64,000 bases of DNA from Eutrophocola sp965662685 (lineage in GTDB: Bacteria > Pseudomonadota > Gammaproteobacteria > Pseudomonadales > Pseudohongiellaceae). The stretch covers positions 62,001-126,000 of the forward strand of contig CBFIIQ010000001.1 in assembly GCA_965662685.1 (NCBI GenBank). The letters are read 5' to 3'. The notes beneath the pieces were generated by a model, which saw only the letters and a list, made by a program, of their open reading frames with translations, was not told the DNA's origin and did no database searches. Positions 54,333-61,762 of the stretch are shown here, piece by piece. The position numbers and the translations under genes are program-made. Positions within the stretch are counted from its first letter, which is position 1; every line of letters begins with the position of its first letter.

Positions 54333-54605
54333 TTAAAAGTCGTATACGAAGGCGGCACCATAAGTGCGGGTAGAGGCATTGCCAGGTCTGCACAATACTA
54401 CCTGATTGGTATCCCCACGGGCATTTGTCGTTGGCGCCAGAATGCCATTGCCATCGTTAACCAGTATGTTTCCACAAAAGCGCTCATTTGTCAGATTTCT
54501 TCCAAATAGCGACAAGGTATATTGATTAAAATCACTGAAGCTATAATTAACATTGGCATTAAACAGGGTATAGGCTTCTTGAGTGAGCTGATCAACACAG
54601 GCGCG
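54333..54605 (-). pseudogene. 3' remnant of a TonB-dependent receptor gene
   Basis: Reading the minus strand in one frame from about 54605 to the stop at 54333 gives VDQLTQEAYTLFNANVNYSF, TLSLFGRNLTNERFCGN and a final YGAAFVYDF, the typical last strands of a TonB receptor barrel ending in phenylalanine. There is no start codon or receptor body upstream; the frame closes at a stop near 54658 and the fused CoA-transferase gene begins on the other strand at 54699. The rest of the receptor is therefore lost, while the MBL gene behind it survives. A deletion or recombination at about 54605-54660 is inferred. Confidence 0.75.
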
Positions 54606-54698
54606 ATGAACAGGCAGAAATAGATCGAAAACAGTGATAACTGCATTTGTGTGCTTTTAGGTGTTCTGTACAATTAGCTGGATACTCAGGAAAGCCAC

Positions 54699-56042
54699 AT
54701 GAAAACAGTCCCTCAAATTTCTGCTGAAAAAGCCGCCAGCCTGATCAACAGTGGCGACACCTTGCTTGTTGGCGGTTTCGGCATGACCGGTAATCCGGTG
54801 CATCTGCTGCATGCGCTGGCGCAGACTGAAACCAAAGACCTGACTTATGTCGGTAACAATGTTGGCGAGCCCGGACTGGGTGGTGGACGACTGTTACGCA
54901 ATGGACAGCTCAAAAAAGCCATTGGCTCCTTTTTTACCAGCAATCCGGAGGCCGTGGCTGCGGTTCAGGATGGTCGCATTGAAGTGGAATTACTCCCCCA
55001 GGGCACACTGGGTGAAGCTATCCGTGCCGGGGGTGCGGGTATTGGCGGTTTCTTCACCCCTACCTCAGCCGGAACGCCGCTGGCGGAAGGCCGTGAAACG
55101 CGCATTATTGACGGTAAGGAAATGGTCTTTGTGGCACCCATTAAAGGCGATGTCAGCCTGATTCGTGCCTGGAAAGCTGACACGGCCGGCAATCTGCAAT
55201 ACCGCATGACGGAAAACAATTTTAATCAGGCTGCAGCCACCGCATCCAGACTGGTAATTGTGGAAGCAGAGGAAATAGTCCCCGTTGGCAGTCTTGACCC
55301 CAATACCATCCACACCCCCGGCTGCTTTGTGGATTACCTGGTACAGGCGCATACCAGTATCGAAGACCTTGGTTCCTCTGCGTCAGTATCTGCCAGCCAG
55401 AAAAAAGTCGACGCCTCGCGCATGGCCATGGCCCAGGCGGTGCTGGAGGAACTCCATAGTGGCGAAATAGTCAATCTGGGCATTGGCATTCCTACCCTTG
55501 TCGCTGACCTCATCAGTAGTGATGACGGCATCATCATGCATACGGAAAATGGCATGCTGGGAGTCGGTCCCGAACCTGATAGTGGTGGCGCCATGGACTA
55601 CCCGGTGAATGCTGGCAAGATTCCCGTTACCGCCCTGCCCGGCTCATCCTATTTTGACAGCGCGACATCCTTCGGCATGATACGGGGAGGCCACGTGGAT
55701 GTAGCGGTTATGGGGGGGCTGGAAGTGGATGAAGCGGGCAACCTGGCTAACTGGGCGGTACCGGGCAAACCATTACTCGGTGTAGGTGGCGCGATGGATC
55801 TTGCGTCGGGAGCCAAACGACTTATAGTTACCATGACTCATTGCGACCGAGCCGGTAACAGCAAGGTTAAAAAGCATTGTACGCTGCCACTCACTGCCAG
55901 GAATGTCGTTGATGTACTCATCACCGATCGCGCCGTATTCCATTTTACCGAACAGGGCATGGTACTTAAAAAAATTATGCCGGGCTTCGCAAAAGATGAT
56001 ATTACTCAATGCACTGAAGCGCATTACACGGAAGATTTCTGA
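54699..56042 (+). CDS. Fused alpha-beta CoA-transferase (3-oxoacid/3-oxoadipate type)
   Basis: This 447-residue protein carries both family I CoA-transferase subunits in one chain: the A part (residues about 1-220, VGGFGMTGNPVHLLHAL and GGFFTPTSAGTPLAEGRE) and the B part (about 236-445, NLGIGIPTLVADL). The catalytic glutamate is E283 in HTENGMLGVG. Such fusions use succinyl-CoA to activate 3-oxoacids. Because the PcaF-like thiolase follows 3 bp later, 3-oxoadipate is the likely substrate (the PcaIJ step); acetoacetate is the alternative. AGGAAAG precedes the start. The fusion, rather than separate I and J subunits, is notable. Confidence 0.85.
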   Translation: MKTVPQISAEKAASLINSGDTLLVGGFGMTGNPVHLLHALAQTETKDLTYVGNNVGEPGLGGGRLLRNGQLKKAIGSFFTSNPEAVAAVQDGRIEVELLPQGTLGEAIRAGGAGIGGFFTPTSAGTPLAEGRETRIIDGKEMVFVAPIKGDVSLIRAWKADTAGNLQYRMTENNFNQAAATASRLVIVEAEEIVPVGSLDPNTIHTPGCFVDYLVQAHTSIEDLGSSASVSASQKKVDASRMAMAQAVLEELHSGEIVNLGIGIPTLVADLISSDDGIIMHTENGMLGVGPEPDSGGAMDYPVNAGKIPVTALPGSSYFDSATSFGMIRGGHVDVAVMGGLEVDEAGNLANWAVPGKPLLGVGGAMDLASGAKRLIVTMTHCDRAGNSKVKKHCTLPLTARNVVDVLITDRAVFHFTEQGMVLKKIMPGFAKDDITQCTEAHYTEDF

Positions 56043-56045
56043 TTC

Positions 56046-57254
56046 ATGACTAACGCTTATATTTGTGACTACATTCGTACACCCATCGGTCGTTATGGTG
56101 GAGCCCTTTCTTCCGTGCGCACAGACGACCTTGCGGCGGAAGCCATCAAGGCCCTGGTGGAACGACATAATACGCTGGACTGGTCCGCACTGGATGACGT
56201 GATTTTCGGCAATACCAATCAGGCTGGTGAAGACAATCGCAACGTGGCGCGAATGGCACTGCTATTGGCAGGCCTTCCACAGGAAGTGCCAGGAATCACT
56301 GTTAACCGATTATGCGCTTCCAGCATGGAGGCTATCATCATGGCGGCGCGCCAGATCAAGGCAGGTGAAGGCGACCTGTTTATTGCCGGCGGCGTGGAAA
56401 GCATGTCTCGCGCCCCCCTGGTCATGCCAAAAGCTGACAAGGCCTTTAGCCAGAAAGCAGAAATATACGAAACATCCCTGGGCTGGCGCTTTGTTAATCC
56501 AAAGATGGAAGCAATGTATGGCATCGACTCCATGGGCGAAACAGCAGAAAATGTTGCCCGGGATTTTAATATCAGTCGTGAAGATCAGGATGCCTATGCC
56601 CTGCGCTCACAACAACGAACCGCTGCCGCCATCGCCAGTGGTCGTCTGGCACGGGAAATATGTCCAGTGGCCATTCTCCAACGCAAGGGCGATGCTCTCA
56701 TTGTTGATATTGATGAGCACCCACGGCCGCAAACAACTCTGGCAGCACTGGAAAAACTCGGCTCACCTTTTCGCGAAGGTGGCACAGTAACAGCAGGCAA
56801 CTGCTCTGGAATCAATGATGGGGCAGCCGCGCTCATCGTAGCGTCGGAGACCGCGGTAAAAAAATACGGATTGACGCCGCTGGTAAAAATACTGGGCGGA
56901 GCAAGCATTGGACTCGCCCCCAGGATAATGGGATTTGGTCCGGCCCCGGCTACCCAAAAACTGCTTGGACGCCTGCAGCTGTCTATTGAGGATTTCGACT
57001 TATTTGAATTTAACGAAGCATTTGCCTGCCAGGTACTGGCCTCAGCGCGGGCGCTTGGCCTTCCCGATAATGCCGACTTTATCAACCCAAATGGCGGCGC
57101 CATCGCCCTGGGTCATCCGCTGGGCGCTTCAGGTTCACGCATTAGCGGAACGTTGGCGCTACAGATGCACGAAACCGGAGCAAACAGAGGCATTGCCGCG
57201 ATGTGTGTAGGTGTGGGCCAGGGGGTCGCGATAGGACTGGAAAAAGTTCTCTGA
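56046..57254 (+). CDS. pcaF: Thiolase, 3-oxoadipyl-CoA thiolase type
   Basis: This 402-residue thiolase has the nucleophile C90 in VNRLCASSMEAI, GHP in ALGHPLGASGSRI and the second active cysteine in MCVGVGQGVAIGL. The IRTPIGRYGGALSSVRTDDLA opening and NQAGEDNRNVARMALLLAGLP are typical of PcaF, which splits 3-oxoadipyl-CoA into acetyl-CoA and succinyl-CoA in the beta-ketoadipate pathway. Usual PcaF has CASGMDA; here the glycine is a serine. It sits 3 bp behind the fused CoA-transferase. Acetyl-CoA acetyltransferase activity is a possible alternative. It is convergent with the sigma-54 regulator 27 bp away. Confidence 0.8.
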   Translation: MTNAYICDYIRTPIGRYGGALSSVRTDDLAAEAIKALVERHNTLDWSALDDVIFGNTNQAGEDNRNVARMALLLAGLPQEVPGITVNRLCASSMEAIIMAARQIKAGEGDLFIAGGVESMSRAPLVMPKADKAFSQKAEIYETSLGWRFVNPKMEAMYGIDSMGETAENVARDFNISREDQDAYALRSQQRTAAAIASGRLAREICPVAILQRKGDALIVDIDEHPRPQTTLAALEKLGSPFREGGTVTAGNCSGINDGAAALIVASETAVKKYGLTPLVKILGGASIGLAPRIMGFGPAPATQKLLGRLQLSIEDFDLFEFNEAFACQVLASARALGLPDNADFINPNGGAIALGHPLGASGSRISGTLALQMHETGANRGIAAMCVGVGQGVAIGLEKVL

Positions 57255-57281
57255 AGTTTCAATATCGAATACCAGAAAACC

Positions 57282-58619
57282 TCACTCGTCGTTAACCTTG
57301 CGATACAGGGAACGCACGCTAATACCAAGAATACTTGCCACTTTTTCCTTGTCACTGCCATGACGCAGCATCAGGCTGGCGATATAATTACGCTCCAGTG
57401 TTTTCAGGTCGATTTCTTCATCTGGCGACACTATTGCGTTACCCTGTGCCGGCGTTGAATTTTCAGCAGGACGGTCAAAAAAACAATCCCTGATTGTGTC
57501 CGCTTCAATTTTATCAGTGTCGCTTAACACTATTGCCCGGCTCAGGATATTGCGCAGCTCCCGAATATTGCCTTTGAACCGGTGTTGCTTGAGCGCTTCT
57601 TCCGCATCAAGCGCAAGGCTGAACTTCTTACCACCCGCTACCCGCTTTAATAGTGCCCTGGCCAATAATGGAATATCGTCTATGCGTTCACCCAGTGAGG
57701 GCAGGTGAATAGGAAAAACATTGATACGATAAAATAAATCATCACGGAATTCTGAAGCATCTACCATCTGGCTCAGATTTCTATGCGTCGCACAGATTAA
57801 CCTGAAATCCGAGCGCTTTACTTCGGCACTGCCCACCTGACGAAAGGTACCGGTTTCCAGCAAGCGCAATAATTTCACCTGGGTTTGCAGGGGAACATCC
57901 CCAATTTCATCCAGAAACAAAGTGCCACCATCAGCCAGCTCGGCCAGGCCTTTCTTGTTCGATGTTGCCCCGGTAAAGGCGCCCTTAACATGGCCGAATA
58001 ATTCACTCTCAAACAGTGAGTCGGTCAACCCGGTGCACTCCAGAGTGACCAGTGGTTTGTCCTTACGTCCGCTGGCCTCATGAATAGCCCGCGCAGCCAG
58101 TTCCTTGCCAGTCCCTGATTCTCCCAAAAGCAGTACAGCAATATCCGCTTTACCCACCCGGGCAATATTTTCCAGCATTTTATTAAAAGCAGGACTCTCA
58201 CCCACCAACTCCTTCTCATTGATAGTGCCACTGGCCAGCGGTACCGGGTGCAGTAACTCAACGAAATAAATCAGCTCGCCTTCACTGTTGTGGATGGGCA
58301 GCATTTCCACATCCACATGTTCCTTGCCGCGCGGCGTTTGATGGATATGCAAAACACGCTCTTTATGCCCTGACTTTCGCGCTGCCCCCAGAGGACAGTC
58401 CTCGCCTGCCTGATCACAAGGCACACTGTAACCATGGGATACCTGGAAACAGCGATTGGTCCTGGAGAAATCAATTTCGCCAAAGCTATCCTGGTAGCGC
58501 GAATTGGTGGCGAGGATCTCATAGTCTGCGGATACCAGAATTGCCGGGCAGTCATAGCCGTCCAGCATGGCAGCCATGGGAGAGGTCAGTGTCGGGTGGT
58601 CTGAAGTGATTAACTGCAT
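57282..58619 (-). CDS. Sigma-54 dependent activator with cysteine-containing PAS-like sensor
   Basis: This 445-residue regulator has an N-terminal PAS-like domain (about residues 14-125) with cysteines C57, C68 and C75 in RCFQVSHGYSVPCDQ and AGEDCPLG, then a central AAA+ domain with Walker A GESGTGKE (166-173), the sigma-54 contact GAFTGA (213-218) and Walker B GTLFLDEIG, and a Fis-type helix-turn-helix at the C-terminus (KEKVASILGISVRSLYRKV). There is no receiver domain, so the PAS-like domain is the sensor; the cysteine cluster could bind a metal, Fe-S centre or heme, or sense redox. It lies divergent from a sigma-54 promoter and small peptide gene, which is the obvious target; the thiolase pair is another candidate. 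Confidence 0.9.
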   Translation of the reverse strand: MQLITSDHPTLTSPMAAMLDGYDCPAILVSADYEILATNSRYQDSFGEIDFSRTNRCFQVSHGYSVPCDQAGEDCPLGAARKSGHKERVLHIHQTPRGKEHVDVEMLPIHNSEGELIYFVELLHPVPLASGTINEKELVGESPAFNKMLENIARVGKADIAVLLLGESGTGKELAARAIHEASGRKDKPLVTLECTGLTDSLFESELFGHVKGAFTGATSNKKGLAELADGGTLFLDEIGDVPLQTQVKLLRLLETGTFRQVGSAEVKRSDFRLICATHRNLSQMVDASEFRDDLFYRINVFPIHLPSLGERIDDIPLLARALLKRVAGGKKFSLALDAEEALKQHRFKGNIRELRNILSRAIVLSDTDKIEADTIRDCFFDRPAENSTPAQGNAIVSPDEEIDLKTLERNYIASLMLRHGSDKEKVASILGISVRSLYRKVNDE

Positions 58620-58631
58620 TGCTCTGCCATC

Positions 58632-58687
58632 TTTGTCATCTTTGTCGTGGTTTTTGTCATAATTGGTAAAATCTGCTGCATTGTCAA
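58632..58687 (+). promoter_or_regulatory. Possible activator-binding repeats (TTTGTCAT type)
   Basis: Four similar octamers lie in the gap between the activator gene and the sigma-54 promoter: TTTGTCAT (58632), TTTGTCGT (58641), TTTGTCAT (58653) and ATTGTCAA (58680). They sit about 90-150 bp upstream of the promoter, the usual place for enhancer sites of sigma-54 activators, and close to the activator's own start. Binding is inferred. Confidence 0.4.
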
Positions 58688-58765
58688 GCCTGAGAGAACA
58701 GTATTATTTCAGCAATTAACAATTTTATCTTTATATTTCATATGGTTAGTATTATTCCCGTCATG

Positions 58766-58781
58766 TTGGCACGGTCCCTGC
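58766..58781 (+). promoter_or_regulatory. Sigma-54 (-24/-12) promoter
   Basis: TGGCACGGTCCCTGCA matches the sigma-54 consensus TGGCACG-N4-TTGCW at every informative position except one (C for the first T of TTGC), with the correct GG to GC spacing. It points to the small peptide gene starting at 58852, which is preceded by AAGGAG, and it lies beside a sigma-54 activator gene. This is the best promoter match seen in the window. Confidence 0.85.
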
Positions 58782-58851
58782 AATATACATAACAAGAATT
58801 AAAGAACGAACCTAACCAACAAGATCTAAATTGAAGTTTAAGGAGCACGAG

Positions 58852-58953
58852 ATGATGAAAGTAAAGAATATGATTTTACTGATGATGTTGCCGCCACTGC
58901 TGACTGCAGCAGCGTTAGCCTGGGTTATGGTTTTTCCCAACCCAATGATGTAA
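58852..58953 (+). CDS. 33-residue methionine-rich membrane peptide
   Basis: A 34-codon frame opens with two ATG codons after the ribosome site AAGGAGCACGAG and ends with TAA at 58951. The peptide starts MMKVKNMILLMM, continues through LPPLLTAAALAWVMVF and ends PNPMM: a short basic N-terminus followed by one hydrophobic helix of about 22 residues. Eight of 33 residues are methionine. It resembles no family known to me. It is preceded by a sigma-54 promoter 70 bp upstream and followed by hairpins and a terminator, so it is a complete transcription unit. Likely an inner-membrane small protein regulating or completing an enzyme complex, or a metal-binding peptide; both are speculation. Confidence 0.7.
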   Translation: MMKVKNMILLMMLPPLLTAAALAWVMVFPNPMM

Positions 58954-58961
58954 ACGAATCC

Positions 58962-59053
58962 TAAGCCTTCAGGCTTAACTAATGCACAGATTTTTTTGTG
59001 CCAGGGGCAGGAACCCATCAACATCCCCTCCCTTTCCTGCCCCTTATTTTTTT
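58962..59053 (+). terminator. Hairpin and strong terminator after the small peptide gene
   Basis: TAAGCC-TTCA-GGCTTA (58962-58977) is a small perfect hairpin 8 bp after the stop. GGGGCAGG pairs with CCTGCCCC across 24 bases (59004-59043) and is followed by TTATTTTTTT, a strong terminator. The first may help stabilise the mRNA. Confidence 0.8.
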
Positions 59054-59108
59054 CCCGCCAGAGTTTTTAAACGCTAATCAGTAACAGGCAGCTTACTGTC
59101 TTGCGGGT

Positions 59109-60683
59109 TCACCTGGTTGCCAGCAGGTTTTTCACCATGGCGATCATTTCTTCACTTTCCAGCCTGTCTGCCCTGCCTCCTGCATTATTGGCAGTAGCCG
59201 CATCAAGCAGATTTTTTCCCTGGTCATCCAAAACAAAAATATCTGCCCCATGGTCAACCAGCCAGGACACTACTGTCATCCAGTTTTGTTTGGTAGCAGC
59301 AAAAATTGGTGTCTGCCCCTGACGATTGGTCATGGTGGACATTCTGGCAATGCGGGCATTGTGACTATTGGTATCGCTTACCCGGCGATTGATGTCAGCC
59401 CCTGCTTGAAGTAGCACTTCCAGAACCGGTATTACTTTTGCTTCTCTTCCCGGCTCAAAAGTACCACGCAATATACTGCGTCGATTACCAAAACCGGCAG
59501 CCGCCATGAACGGTGTAACCCCCATCACATTCGGCAGTTCAACATCAGCACCAAATTCCAGCAGCAATTTTACCGCGTCCAGATCATGGGAGTTAGCGGC
59601 TCGCAATAATGGCGTTGCCCCGGTAGTGAGTTGATCATCCACGAAGCGGCCACTGTTACCGCCACGCCCTGGTCGATGAAAATTTAACCGGGGATCAGGA
59701 TTGACGCCGGCCTCCAGTAATTGTCGGGCGACATCAAGCGCGGTTACACTGGCATCTGGATTATTATCATTGCCGGCGCGATCTGGCAGAGTATTCATAT
59801 CAACAGCGATATACAGTGCAGTGCGTCCCCACCAGTCCCACAAATGGGGATTGGCGCCTGACTCGAGCAGTAGTTTTGCTGTATCAAAATGCTGATTATC
59901 GATAGCAATCATTAGCGGGGTAACCGCATCTGGCGAGGGTTTATTGATGTCTGCTCCTGCCTCCAGAATGGCTCTGACACAATCAGTACAACCGGTACGG
60001 GCAGCATAAAGCAAAGCCGTCAGGCCACCGGCAGGCCGGTACTGGGCCCTGGGTTCCGAGGTAATCTGACTGCCCCAGTCAAAGGCACTGGCCCGCACAC
60101 TGACATCGGCACCATGTTCAAGTAACAAGCGTGTCATTTGCGCATGGTTGTTACCAGCAGCCCACATCAATGGAGTCTGACCACGCCACTGCTCAACTAC
60201 ATTCACCTCGGCTCCGTATTGCAAAAGCAGTTCAGCGACAGGTACAACGCCGGTACGCGCCGCCAGCATAAGAACAGTCTGGCCATCAGCATTAGCCGCC
60301 TCAGGATCAGCACCTGCCTGCAGCAACATCTCTACCAGCTCCACATTCCCCACCTTCACCGCTTCAGCCAGAGGACTGGAACCATAATTATTCATAATAT
60401 TGGGATCAGCCTCTCTGGACAGCAAGGCTTCGGCAAGAGGCGCGTCGACATTATAGACTGCCCACAACAAGGCCGTTGAGCCATCCCCCTGACGCATATT
60501 CACATCCGCACCAACACGAATCATCTCCAGTGCCTGTTCGCGCTCACCGTTTTGAATTAAATCCGGTAGCGACTCGGCAGCAGAAATGACAAGGGAAAGA
60601 GACAAGAGACAAGAGGCAAGAGACAAGCAAATACCCTGCTTCGACATGATTTTTTTAAAAAGTTGAATGACTTTATTTCCCAT
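59109..60683 (-). CDS. Secreted ankyrin-repeat protein with repeat-derived signal peptide
   Basis: This 524-residue protein has about eleven ankyrin repeats with the same block order as the paralogues at 5884 and 40685 (TALLWAVYNVD, SPLAEAVKVGN, TVLMLAARTGV, TPLMWAAGNNHAQ, GLTALLYAARTGCTDC, WDWWGRTALYIAVDM). The signal peptide core (CLSLASCLLSLSLV) is encoded by five degenerate heptamers (60587-60628) like those of the downstream intergenic arrays. Its likely start is 60683; an internal ATG at 60647 would shorten the signal to MSKQGICLSLA and lacks a ribosome site. It is the last gene of the third DUF1592 module, after the MBL gene, and separated from it by a heptamer array. Confidence 0.88.
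   Translation of the reverse strand: MGNKVIQLFKKIMSKQGICLSLASCLLSLSLVISAAESLPDLIQNGEREQALEMIRVGADVNMRQGDGSTALLWAVYNVDAPLAEALLSREADPNIMNNYGSSPLAEAVKVGNVELVEMLLQAGADPEAANADGQTVLMLAARTGVVPVAELLLQYGAEVNVVEQWRGQTPLMWAAGNNHAQMTRLLLEHGADVSVRASAFDWGSQITSEPRAQYRPAGGLTALLYAARTGCTDCVRAILEAGADINKPSPDAVTPLMIAIDNQHFDTAKLLLESGANPHLWDWWGRTALYIAVDMNTLPDRAGNDNNPDASVTALDVARQLLEAGVNPDPRLNFHRPGRGGNSGRFVDDQLTTGATPLLRAANSHDLDAVKLLLEFGADVELPNVMGVTPFMAAAGFGNRRSILRGTFEPGREAKVIPVLEVLLQAGADINRRVSDTNSHNARIARMSTMTNRQGQTPIFAATKQNWMTVVSWLVDHGADIFVLDDQGKNLLDAATANNAGGRADRLESEEMIAMVKNLLATR
60587..60628 (-). repeat. Heptamer repeats inside the ankyrin signal peptide
   Basis: ACAAGAG-type heptamers (ACAAGAG twice, GCAAGAG, ACAAGCA and two degenerate copies) lie within the coding sequence, read on the minus strand as CTTGTCT-like units. 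They encode the hydrophobic core of the signal peptide in three successive frames of the 7-bp unit. Confidence 0.8.
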
Positions 60684-60706
60684 AATGATTCTCTAACCCT
60701 GCCCCA

Positions 60707-60817
60707 CTTTTATCTTTTATCTTGTGACTTGTAACTTGTGACTTGTAACCTGTAACTTGTGACTTGTGACTTGTAACTTGTAACTTGTGACTTGTGACTT
60801 GTGACTTGTGACTTTTT
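60707..60817 (-). repeat. Tandem heptanucleotide array, about 15 copies of CTTGTGA/CTTGTAA
   Basis: Two CTTTTAT units and thirteen units alternating between CTTGTGA and CTTGTAA (one CCTGTAA) occupy 60707-60811, then CTTTTTT reaches the stop codon of the MBL gene (60818, minus strand). The array lies between the MBL stop and the ankyrin gene start. On the coding strand it reads TCACAAG, like the array behind the VOC gene. Confidence 0.95.
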
Positions 60818-61759
60818 TTAAACAATATTAGGCTCAAGCTTATTATGATGCGCCCACAAGCCCTTATGTGCGTCATACAAAAACCTGTAGGGATCATCAA
60901 ATCGTCTTGGCAAGTTATCCATCACGCCACTGGCCAGAGAGTCCTGCGCATCAAAGCCCATGCGAATCTGATCAACCAGTGTGTCGTACAGGAACTGCAT
61001 AAGATCACGTTCTGATTCGACATAGGCTCTGCTTACACTGGCAGTGCCATAGGATGGGACAAATTGGGTATCGCTATTACTGATATCCAGCAGCAGGTTC
61101 AGCGCATCCACCCTGCCGCCAATCCAGCCACCGCTAAACCAGTCAAAACCCGGGTCAATCCCTGGCGAGATCACATCGCCCGCCGCGATGACATTGGCAT
61201 TGGTAAAGTACACATAAATATCGCCATCGGTATGGGCGAACTCAAGATAACCATAGTTAATTTTTTCATACCCGGCGCTCATCTCACCCTGCGTATAAAA
61301 AGTGCTGTCGGGCTGGGCTGTTTCAGGCCTGGCAGACTGATACCTGTCCTCTTCAAACAAATAATAGTCTGTCGCCAGATGTAGCCTGGTTTTTTCATGG
61401 GCAATGATATTAGCGCCCTGACTGCCAAAATAGGCATTACCACCGACCTGATCCTGATGCCAATGGCTGTTAAACAAGGTCTTCACCCTGGCACCATCGG
61501 CATAGCTGTTGACGGCTTCCTGCAATGACCCGCTAGCATTAGCGGCCCCACTGTCTACCAGAACAAGACCATCACCGGACTGAAATACCACTACATTACC
61601 ACCAACGCCATTAATAACCGACAAGCTCTCAGTCAGTGGCGTTATCGCATAGGACAAAGCCGCGCTTGTTATTCCCGGCACAGCCATAGCACCGAGCACG
61701 GTTGCTGATCTGGCCATAAACAGGCGGCGATTCGGGTTAAAAAAATGCTTTCCAATCAT
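60818..61759 (-). CDS. Tat-exported MBL-fold protein next to a DUF1592 gene
   Basis: This 313-residue protein has a twin-arginine signal (NPNRRLFMARSATVLGAMAV). The metal motif is H99-W-H101-Q-D103-Q104, i.e. HxHxDH with the last histidine replaced by glutamine; D195 (AAGD) and H176 (HTDGD) are retained, while the final histidine is lost (PSYGT). It shares HTDGDI(W/Y)VYF, the GGxIGG block and overall length with the protein at 11462, so both belong to the same partner family of DUF1592 proteins. A one-metal hydrolase or a metal-binding accessory is possible. It starts 3 bp after the stop of the DUF1592 gene and must be cotranscribed with it. Confidence 0.85.
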   Translation of the reverse strand: MIGKHFFNPNRRLFMARSATVLGAMAVPGITSAALSYAITPLTESLSVINGVGGNVVVFQSGDGLVLVDSGAANASGSLQEAVNSYADGARVKTLFNSHWHQDQVGGNAYFGSQGANIIAHEKTRLHLATDYYLFEEDRYQSARPETAQPDSTFYTQGEMSAGYEKINYGYLEFAHTDGDIYVYFTNANVIAAGDVISPGIDPGFDWFSGGWIGGRVDALNLLLDISNSDTQFVPSYGTASVSRAYVESERDLMQFLYDTLVDQIRMGFDAQDSLASGVMDNLPRRFDDPYRFLYDAHKGLWAHHNKLEPNIV

Positions 61760-61762
61760 GGC

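Noticed and set aside
54307..54393. 29-residue N-terminal extension of the alkyl-sulfatase-like MBL gene from 54393
   Set aside because: It overlaps the receptor remnant and hides a good signal peptide; the start at 54306 is preferred.
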